A DNA stretch of 8,343 nucleotides from Nanobdellota archaeon (GTDB taxonomy: Archaea > Nanobdellota > Nanobdellia > Woesearchaeales > JAGLGH01), in NCBI GenBank assembly GCA_023144115.1, contig JAGLGH010000337.1, positions 1 through 8,343 of the forward strand, in the 5' to 3' direction. Made by a program: the position numbers and the translations under genes. Below are positions 1-4,741 of the stretch, piece by piece. The notes under the pieces were generated by a model. It saw nothing but the letters and a program-made list of their open reading frames with translations. It was not told the DNA's origin and searched no databases. The first letter of the stretch is position 1. Each line of letters begins with the position of its first letter.

Positions 1-671
1 TGTTTGCAAAAGAGGGCGCTAAAATTGTAGTGAATTATTTTTCTTCTGAAAAAGAAGCATTGTCTGTTGTTGATGAAATTAAAAAGATTGGTTCAGAGGC
101 AATAGCAATAAAATGTGATGTATCAGAAGAAAATGAAGTCAAAGAAATGATTAATCACACTATCGATAAATTTGGTAAAATAGATATTCTTGTAAATAAT
201 GCTGGTATAGTTTTTGATGTTCCATTTTTTGAAAGAACTGTTGAACAATTTAAAAGAACTATTGATGTGAATTTACTTGGGACATTTCTTTGTAGTAAAT
301 ATGCTTCTGAACAAATGTTGAAAAATGATCACGGAAAAATAATTAATATTTCTTCCACAAATGGGATAAATTGTTTTAGTCCGGATGCAATGGATTATGA
401 TGGTTCAAAAGCTGGAATTATTATCTTAACAAGAGACTTAGCAAAAGAACTTGCTCCAAAAATTCAAGTTAATTCCATTGCTCCAGGGTGGGTAGATACT
501 GAGATGAATCAAAATTTGTCGAAGGATTTTATCGATGAAGAAAAAGAAAAGATTTATTTAAAACGATTTGCGAAACCTGAAGAAATTGCAAAATCTATTT
601 TATTTTTAGCTTCTGATGATGCTAGTTATATCACTGGAAGTATTCTAAAAGTAGATGGTGGACATGGTTAA
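1..671 (+). CDS. Short-chain dehydrogenase/reductase, FabG-like (5' end missing)
   Basis: NAD(P)H-dependent oxidoreductase of the classical SDR family, closest in look to 3-oxoacyl-ACP reductase (FabG) and related sugar or alcohol dehydrogenases. The frame is open from base 3 (FAKEGAKIVVNY, second Rossmann strand), so the GTG at 30 is an internal Val. The N-terminal glycine-rich cofactor loop lies outside the window. Visible motifs: NNAG at 195-206, active-site Asn at 270-272, catalytic Ser at 354-356, and Tyr and Lys of YxxxK (YDGSK) at 396-398 and 408-410. An APGWVDTEM segment and the C-terminal ITGSILKVDGG are also present. All four tetrad residues are there, so the enzyme should be active. 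No acidic residue follows the second strand, which leans towards NADP(H). The stop is a double TAA TAA. The substrate cannot be told from sequence. Confidence 0.93.
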   Translation, partial: FAKEGAKIVVNYFSSEKEALSVVDEIKKIGSEAIAIKCDVSEENEVKEMINHTIDKFGKIDILVNNAGIVFDVPFFERTVEQFKRTIDVNLLGTFLCSKYASEQMLKNDHGKIINISSTNGINCFSPDAMDYDGSKAGIIILTRDLAKELAPKIQVNSIAPGWVDTEMNQNLSKDFIDEEKEKIYLKRFAKPEEIAKSILFLASDDASYITGSILKVDGGHG

Positions 672-700
672 TAATTCAATGTGTGGATGGATTTTATACT

Positions 701-749
701 CAGAAATGTCAATACTCCAACCTTAAGGTTGGAGATATGGACATTTCTG
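701..749. repeat. Nested perfect inverted repeats (49-nt hairpin)
   Basis: Outer arms CAGAAATGTC (701-710) and GACATTTCTG (740-749) are perfect complements. Inside them is a perfect 20-bp palindrome, arms CTCCAACCTT (715-724) and AAGGTTGGAG (725-734), separated by short AATA and ATATG internal loops. It lies between the convergent SDR and TrmB genes, 30 nt after the SDR stop. It could be a bidirectional transcript end, an RNA-stabilising 3' structure, or the hairpin end of a small IS200/IS605-type remnant. No long T-run follows on either strand, so a simple terminator is not obvious. Confidence 0.8.
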
Positions 750-752
750 GTC

Positions 753-800
753 GAACTCCACCCAAAAGGATACCCTAACATTTATGTTGGGGAGGAGTTC
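753..800. repeat. Second inverted repeat with inner stem, overlapping the TrmB stop codon
   Basis: Outer arms GAACTCC (753-759) and GGAGTTC (794-800) are perfect complements. An inner stem pairs CCCTAACA (773-780) with TGTTGGGG (785-792) across a TTTA loop, with one G-U wobble if read as plus-strand RNA. It begins four bases after the hairpin at 701-749 and runs into the last codon of the leftward TrmB gene. Together the two structures fill about 100 bp. The function is unknown. Confidence 0.65.
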
Positions 801-1539
801 ATTTAAGCGCAACATTATCCCATAGGTATTTATGGTATAATCTGTAATTTTGTGCAAGTTCATCACTTTCAATAACAAAAGCAAAATAGTTTTCACCTAA
901 TAACATATTTGCTACTTTATTTCCAAAAATAGCAATCACAGTTGGACTGCCACTAAATTCCTTTGGAAGAAATCTTATCTGTTCTAACTTCATTGGTTCT
1001 TTTACTTCTGTTTTTAATTCTGATCTTAAAAGATTGCGCCATTCTACTTTTAATTTAATTCGACGCCTGTTCCAATTATTAAAGAAATAGGGGAGATTTT
1101 TTGGCACATATCTGCCAGCACCAATCCAATAAGTAATCTTGTAATTTAACATATCTTCCCATACTGCTTTTATCCCTTCTTTTCCACGAAAAACTTCAGC
1201 ATTTATATGTTGTTTTTTAAAGTTAAATTTTTCTATTAATGCAGGTATTTCCTTTGCTAATTCCTCTTTTGTTTTATCTAGTCTAAATTTTTTTTCTTCA
1301 ATATATCCTAAAACTTTATTTGGGTGGGTTATTTGGAAAAATCTTTTTTTATTCTCTGTGATATAAGTTATCATGCCTTTTTCAATGAGTTTGTTCAGAA
1401 TATCATAAATATTTCTTCTTTCAATACCTGTTTTTTCATGAATCTTGCTTATAGGAGACATGCCTAAATCAACCAATGCAGAATATATTTTAATCTCACC
1501 CTCTGACAATCCTATTTTTCTTAATACTTCTAGACTCAT
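799..1539 (-). CDS. TrmB-type transcriptional regulator (246 aa)
   Basis: Sugar- or metabolite-responsive DNA-binding regulator of the archaeal TrmB type. From the chosen start, residues about 1-75 form a winged helix-turn-helix: LSEGEIKIYSALVDLG, then the recognition region IHEKTGIERRNIYDILNKL and the wing. A charged helix at about 76-110 probably dimerises. Residues 112-246 form the effector domain, ending in KVANMLLGENYFAFVIESD and YRLYHKYLW. At 246 aa it is shorter than classical TrmB (about 340 aa), so the large sugar-binding domain is reduced. I chose the ATG at 1537-1539 over a start at 1596. It opens the conserved MSLEVLRKIGL segment, and a TATA box is centred 26.5 bp upstream, as in a leaderless mRNA. 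It is divergent from the exported protein at 1630 and paralogous to the regulator at 7114-7863. The effector is unknown. Confidence 0.88.
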   Translation of the reverse strand: MSLEVLRKIGLSEGEIKIYSALVDLGMSPISKIHEKTGIERRNIYDILNKLIEKGMITYITENKKRFFQITHPNKVLGYIEEKKFRLDKTKEELAKEIPALIEKFNFKKQHINAEVFRGKEGIKAVWEDMLNYKITYWIGAGRYVPKNLPYFFNNWNRRRIKLKVEWRNLLRSELKTEVKEPMKLEQIRFLPKEFSGSPTVIAIFGNKVANMLLGENYFAFVIESDELAQNYRLYHKYLWDNVALK

Positions 1540-1561
1540 ATTTTTAATTAATTTGGGCTTG

Positions 1562-1569
1562 TATATAAA
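1562..1569 (-). promoter_or_regulatory. TATA box of the first TrmB gene
   Basis: On the minus strand this reads TTTATATA, a textbook archaeal TATA box, preceded by an A-rich BRE-like stretch (ATTAAA). Its centre is 26.5 bp from the ATG at 1539, which predicts transcription starting at the start codon. Confidence 0.65.
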
Positions 1570-1574
1570 TTTAA

Positions 1575-1593
1575 TGGTGTTGTGAAGACACCA
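1575..1593. promoter_or_regulatory. Candidate TrmB operator between divergent TATA boxes
   Basis: Six-base perfect dyad, TGGTGT (1575-1580) and ACACCA (1588-1593), with a 7-bp spacer. Its centre (1584) coincides with the midpoint (1584.5) of the two TATA boxes at 1562-1569 and 1600-1607. A dimeric regulator bound here would contact the TFB-recognition side of both promoters. Assigning it to the adjacent TrmB is inference. Confidence 0.5.
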
Positions 1594-1599
1594 CAAATC

Positions 1600-1607
1600 T
1601 TTATATT
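1600..1607 (+). promoter_or_regulatory. TATA box of the exported barrel-like protein
   Basis: TTTATATT preceded by an A-rich CAAATC. The centre lies 26.5 bp before the ATG at 1630, which supports that ATG over the in-frame GTG at 1582 and predicts a leaderless transcript. Confidence 0.65.
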
Positions 1608-1629
1608 AGGTTTTGACTTCTCAGTAGTA

Positions 1630-2394
1630 ATGAGAGTAATTAAGAAAATAAGGGTATTGGCCTTAATAGGTGCTTTAAGTTTGGGGATATTCTCTTCAGG
1701 AAGTGCTTATGCAGCAGATATTTTCAATGGTACAAGAGGGCCAACTAATTGGCAATTGGATACCAGAATCACTTATGCTAAAAATGAAAATGGTGTTGAA
1801 ACAATTGCCAATAATCTGATTTTAAAATACTGGGATGGAGAGAATCTTGGTAAATGGGGATTTATTAATTTACGATGTAAATCTACATATCCATCTAATG
1901 ATTTAAGAAATGAGATTGGGGATATTTCTATTGGAATGGGTCCAAGAGGTAAAATTGATAATCTCTACTTGACTTCATATGGGGCTTTGACATCATCAAT
2001 AGGAAATACTGATAAAGGTATTTCATTAGGATCAGGACGATCTGATATTAAATTTGGCTTATTGGCAACATATTTAACTTCAGATAAGAAATATAGCGTA
2101 GATGGGTCATTAGAATATAATTTTACAGGCAGGGATAATAAAGGTATTAATCTTCCTAATCAAATTTCAGCAGGTTTGTTAGGTGGTGGAAGAGTAACAG
2201 ATAAAATAAGACTTTCTACAGGATTTGAGAGTTTAATGAAGGATGGGGGAGATTATTTATTAAATTCAAGAACAGTATTTAAATATACAGCTTCACAAAG
2301 TTTATGTTTTGAACTTGTAGGAGATGCAGGAATAGATGCTAAAAATATTCCTAAGAAGAATAGTGTAACTTTTCTGGTAAGATATAATTTTTAG
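1630..2394 (+). CDS. Sec-exported beta-barrel-like protein (254 aa)
   Basis: Residues 1-28 form a clear Sec signal peptide: basic start MRVIKKIR, hydrophobic core, and an AYA cleavage site before A29. The mature part (about 226 aa) has no further hydrophobic helix. It consists of alternating polar/apolar strands separated by Gly/Asn/Asp turns, for example WQLDTRITYA, NNLILKYW, YSVDGSLEYNF and KIRLSTGFE. It ends SVTFLVRYNF with a terminal Phe and hydrophobic residues at every second position, the pattern of the beta-signal of bacterial outer-membrane proteins. The look recalls the MetA-pathway/porin-like barrel family (PF13557), a tentative match from memory. N-x-T sequons occur at N33 and N164. 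The start was chosen by signal peptide and TATA spacing. It is divergent from a TrmB regulator, which may control it. Alternatives are a secreted beta-sandwich or an S-layer-associated protein. Confidence 0.8.
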   Translation: MRVIKKIRVLALIGALSLGIFSSGSAYAADIFNGTRGPTNWQLDTRITYAKNENGVETIANNLILKYWDGENLGKWGFINLRCKSTYPSNDLRNEIGDISIGMGPRGKIDNLYLTSYGALTSSIGNTDKGISLGSGRSDIKFGLLATYLTSDKKYSVDGSLEYNFTGRDNKGINLPNQISAGLLGGGRVTDKIRLSTGFESLMKDGGDYLLNSRTVFKYTASQSLCFELVGDAGIDAKNIPKKNSVTFLVRYNF

Positions 2395-2540
2395 GGTTTA
2401 ATTTTTTCAATCTTATTATCTTTGACTTTAAAAGAATTTCCGCAGTAGACGCATTTCTTTCTTTTGCCTGTTAAATAAATGTCTGTGGTCTGGTATTTCA
2501 TCTTATTTTTGCATTTAGGGCATAAAAGGAGGAGAATCAT
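2391..2540 (-). CDS. Small zinc-ribbon protein (49 aa)
   Basis: Short open frame from ATG at 2538-2540 to TAA at 2391-2393. It begins MILLLLCPKCKNKMKY and contains a second pair in KKCVYCGN. The two knuckles, CPKC (residues 7-10) and CVYC (30-33), are 19 residues apart, the layout of a zinc ribbon that binds one Zn ion, often for nucleic-acid or protein contact. The ATG overlaps the TGA of the ScpB-like gene as ATGA, a strong sign of translational coupling and of a real gene. Its last two stop-codon bases are shared with the convergent barrel gene. The C-terminal tail is Lys-rich, which fits nucleic-acid binding. The exact role is unknown; the operon suggests it accompanies the ScpB-like protein. 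Confidence 0.78.
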   Translation of the reverse strand: MILLLLCPKCKNKMKYQTTDIYLTGKRKKCVYCGNSFKVKDNKIEKIKP

Positions 2541-4066
2541 TTTTTCTTTTTAGCTATTTTGCTTTTTTCATCTTCTGGTTTAGCTTCTGGCTTTTCTTTT
2601 TCTTCTTCAAATGTGTCCATAGGTGGAAGTTCTGCCATATTTTCTGCTTCTTTAGGTTTTAACAGTGATTCTTTTTTCTCAATCAAATTTTCTTTTTCTT
2701 CTTCAGCAGGAGTCTCCTCTGCTTCAGCTTTCTCTTCTGCAGGCTCTTCAATGACTTCTTTTTCTTCTTCTTTTCCGTGAGTAGGCGGGAGTTTTATCTT
2801 TTCACTGATGTCCTCTTCTTTTTCTTCTTCTTTTTCTGGGTGCATTATTTCTTCTACCCTCTCTTCGGCTTTTTCTTCCATATAATCCTGGACTTCTTTT
2901 GTAAACCCTGGTCCGAACTTAGCACCGCTTTCAGGCTGCAGCTTTTCTTTTTGCAATTGCATTTCTTCTTCTATTGTTATCTCTTTTTTTTCTTTAGCTT
3001 CTTCTGGTTCAGCTTTTTTTTCAGCACCATTTTTAGCCCAATCATTTTTGGGTTTTACAATTGCTTCTTCATCCTGCACTTCTGCTTCTTCTTTAGAATT
3101 CTCTGTTATTTCTCCTGCTTCTTTTTCTTTAAAAACTTCCAGTTTGCCGAGATGTTCTTCTTTCTCCTCTTCTTTTTTCTTTTTTATCTGCTCTGCAAGT
3201 TCTGGGATTGGCTCATCGATGACATCAAGCTCGCCAAGTTTTTCTTCAACTTCGGCAATCTCCGGCTCTTTTTCATCTACAACTTCTACTTTTCCGCTTG
3301 GAGTTCCTTCATAGGTCTCAATTTTGCTCATCTTGCTTTCTTCTTTTTCACTTTCTTCATACATCTTGAGTTTTTTCTTGTGTCCTTTATTATCGATAAG
3401 ATCTATTTCTATCTGCTCGAGATCTGGTTCAAGAGATTCACCTTCTTTTGTTTCCTCTTGGCGCTCTTTCTTTATTTCCTCTGTTTTCTCCCTATTCTCC
3501 TGGATTATTTTTTTGACCTCTGCCTCTTTTTCTTCTATTGTTTTTTCAAGCTGCGCAAAGTCCTTGAACTGATCTTTAAGCTTTTCAGGAGGCAGGTCAA
3601 AATAGTTGAAGAATTTTTCTGTGAGCTTGATTATGTTTGTCCTGCCATATTTCTGCCTTGAGATATATCCTGTTTTATCCAGTTCGCTAAGATGCTCATA
3701 TGCCTTGTTTGACCTGACTTTGATAAGATCAGATTGTTTTATAGGGTATTTATATGCAATATAAGCCAGAGTCTCAATCACGCTTTTCTTCAGTTCAGTC
3801 TTAGTCACTATCCTTTTTATGAGCGGAATCATCTGTGATTGTACAGTCAATTTCCATAATGTTTCGTCACCCTGCTCAATCATGTCAATGATAAGTGATC
3901 CCTTTTTTTCATCATATTCTGCTTTCAGTTTTTCAAGCGCTTTTTTGACCTCTTCCCTGTCCCTTATGCGGGCAAGCCTGGCAATCTCATCAAGGGGCAG
4001 CCTTTTGCCTGCTACGAACAGGATAGCTTCAATCTTCCGCATGTATTCATCTATCTTTTCTTCCAT
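2537..4066 (-). CDS. scpB: ScpB-like segregation/condensation protein with long charged tail (509 aa)
   Basis: ScpB works as a dimer with the kleisin ScpA on the SMC complex that compacts and segregates chromosomes. Residues 1-90 and 90-155 match the two winged-helix domains. The second contains the family hallmark: SVIETLAYIAYKYPIKQSDL, then the KAYEHLSELDKTGYI turn and NIIKLTEKFFNYFDLP. In the usual loop IRG is replaced by VRS. Typical ScpB is about 180-200 aa. Here residues 160-509 are an extra Glu/Lys-rich, low-complexity tail, probably disordered or partly coiled coil. It carries five copies of a short G-K-[LV]-[ED]-V-like motif at residues 231-314. The gene lies 3 nt downstream of a conserved winged-helix protein and overlaps the zinc-ribbon start, so it is the middle gene of a coupled operon. 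The partners ScpA and SMC are not in the window. Confidence 0.85.
   Translation of the reverse strand: MEEKIDEYMRKIEAILFVAGKRLPLDEIARLARIRDREEVKKALEKLKAEYDEKKGSLIIDMIEQGDETLWKLTVQSQMIPLIKRIVTKTELKKSVIETLAYIAYKYPIKQSDLIKVRSNKAYEHLSELDKTGYISRQKYGRTNIIKLTEKFFNYFDLPPEKLKDQFKDFAQLEKTIEEKEAEVKKIIQENREKTEEIKKERQEETKEGESLEPDLEQIEIDLIDNKGHKKKLKMYEESEKEESKMSKIETYEGTPSGKVEVVDEKEPEIAEVEEKLGELDVIDEPIPELAEQIKKKKEEEKEEHLGKLEVFKEKEAGEITENSKEEAEVQDEEAIVKPKNDWAKNGAEKKAEPEEAKEKKEITIEEEMQLQKEKLQPESGAKFGPGFTKEVQDYMEEKAEERVEEIMHPEKEEEKEEDISEKIKLPPTHGKEEEKEVIEEPAEEKAEAEETPAEEEKENLIEKKESLLKPKEAENMAELPPMDTFEEEKEKPEAKPEDEKSKIAKKKK
3125..3376 (-). repeat. Five copies of a short protein motif in the ScpB tail
   Basis: In the minus-strand protein the octamers KKLKMYEE (residues 231-238), SKIETYEG (247-254), GKVEVVDE (258-265), GELDVIDE (278-285) and GKLEVFKE (307-314) share the pattern [GSK]-[KE]-[ILV]-[EDK]-[VTM]-[VIFY]-acidic/K-acidic. 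The last three are the most alike. Each is a small hydrophobic patch in an otherwise charged region and could act as a docking motif or a beta-strand addition site. Confidence 0.55.
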
Positions 4067-4069
4067 ATT

Positions 4070-4651
4070 TTATTTAGCCAGGGTGTACTTGCCTGCGATT
4101 TCCTTTATCCTGCCACCTTTTGTGAGGACATCAAGGAATTGCTTGAGCTGATCTCCTGGGATGCCTGTGCCTTTAGCAAGAGCATCAATCTCTTTTTCTC
4201 CATCTTTAAGCAGGAGCAAGACCATATTATTAAGAAGCATGCTTCCGTTTTTCTTAAGCAGCTTGTTTTCTGCGTTGATTCCCTTGAGGATCATGTCAAT
4301 CTGGTGTAGTCTTGCCTGCACATCATTAAGCACCCCAGCGAAATCAAGTGAATCAAATCTGAACTTATCAGGCTTGATTATCTCAACACTAGAGGGCATA
4401 TAGTCAAAGCAGAATCCTATCAGATATTGGATGTCTTTGACTGTTATTTCAATCTCAGAGAATAATGACCACATACTCTCTTTTTCTATTGGTTCTGCAG
4501 TTTCTGCTTCAACCAGGGTGACGTTATCGTCAGTGTCTATCTTTTTGATCAACAGTTCCATTGTCTGGACAATATGCTCTTTTGGAGCGCCCATCATGTC
4601 AATAATGACTCTTGCATGTACTTTTGGTTTTTCTTCTTCCATAATAATCAC
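4070..4651 (-). CDS. Conserved hypothetical protein, probable C-terminal winged helix (193 aa)
   Basis: I associate this type of protein with DPANN genomes but know no assigned function. Residues about 10-95 look like an alpha/beta, possibly ferredoxin/ACT-like, domain: VHARVIIDMMGAPKEHI starts a strand-helix unit, and YMPSSVEIIKPDKFRF ends it. Residues about 97-140 are helical (DFAGVLNDVQARLHQIDMIL). Residues about 140-193 resemble a winged helix: KEIDALAKGTGIPGDQLKQF, then a GGRIKEIAGKYTLAK wing. Initiation may be at GTG 4649-4651 or at ATG 4640-4642 (190 aa). The TATA box centred 27 bp from 4651 favours the GTG as a leaderless start or a 9-nt leader for the ATG. It is the first gene of the operon with the ScpB-like gene, 3 nt apart. 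By position it could be a partner of that protein. Confidence 0.8.
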   Translation of the reverse strand: MIIMEEEKPKVHARVIIDMMGAPKEHIVQTMELLIKKIDTDDNVTLVEAETAEPIEKESMWSLFSEIEITVKDIQYLIGFCFDYMPSSVEIIKPDKFRFDSLDFAGVLNDVQARLHQIDMILKGINAENKLLKKNGSMLLNNMVLLLLKDGEKEIDALAKGTGIPGDQLKQFLDVLTKGGRIKEIAGKYTLAK

Positions 4652-4673
4652 AAGAGGTTGGAGAATTTATTGG

Positions 4674-4682
4674 TTTAAATAT
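4674..4682 (-). promoter_or_regulatory. TATA box of the segregation operon
   Basis: On the minus strand it reads ATATTTAAA, preceded by purine-rich AAAG. The centre is 27 bp from the GTG at 4651. This gives the ScpB-like operon a promoter of its own, separate from pyruvate kinase. Confidence 0.5.
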
Positions 4683-4687
4683 CTTTG

Positions 4688-4710
4688 CAAAATTTGCTAA
4701 GCGAATTTTG
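4688..4710. repeat. Inverted repeat between pyruvate kinase and the segregation operon
   Basis: Arms CAAAATTTGC (4688-4697) and GCGAATTTTG (4701-4710) pair over 10 bp with one mismatch (a wobble in RNA) around a TAA loop. It lies 31 nt past the pyruvate kinase stop and directly upstream of the operon TATA box. It could be a transcript-end hairpin for pyruvate kinase or an operator for the operon promoter. Confidence 0.5.
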
Positions 4711-4741
4711 AGGTGGGTGATAGGTGTTTTTGTATTATTGT

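Noticed and set aside
30..32. GTG as the start of the SDR gene
   Set aside because: The frame is open upstream and encodes FAKEGAKIV, a normal part of the SDR fold, so the gene begins outside the window.
1540..1596. N-terminal extension of the first TrmB to 1596
   Set aside because: The extra residues precede the conserved winged-helix start and would cover the TATA box and dyad; the ATG at 1539 has correct TATA spacing.
1582..1629. GTG start of the barrel gene at 1582
   Set aside because: It would put 16 residues before the signal peptide and lies upstream of the TATA box at 1600-1607.
2559..3661. Long Ser- and Phe-rich plus-strand open frames opposite the ScpB tail
   Set aside because: They are the antisense reading of Glu/Lys-rich codons; composition alone explains them, and no promoter or start supports them.
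3819..4700. Plus-strand open frames opposite the ScpB winged helices and the 193-aa protein
   Set aside because: They are shadows of well-supported minus-strand genes with no family features.
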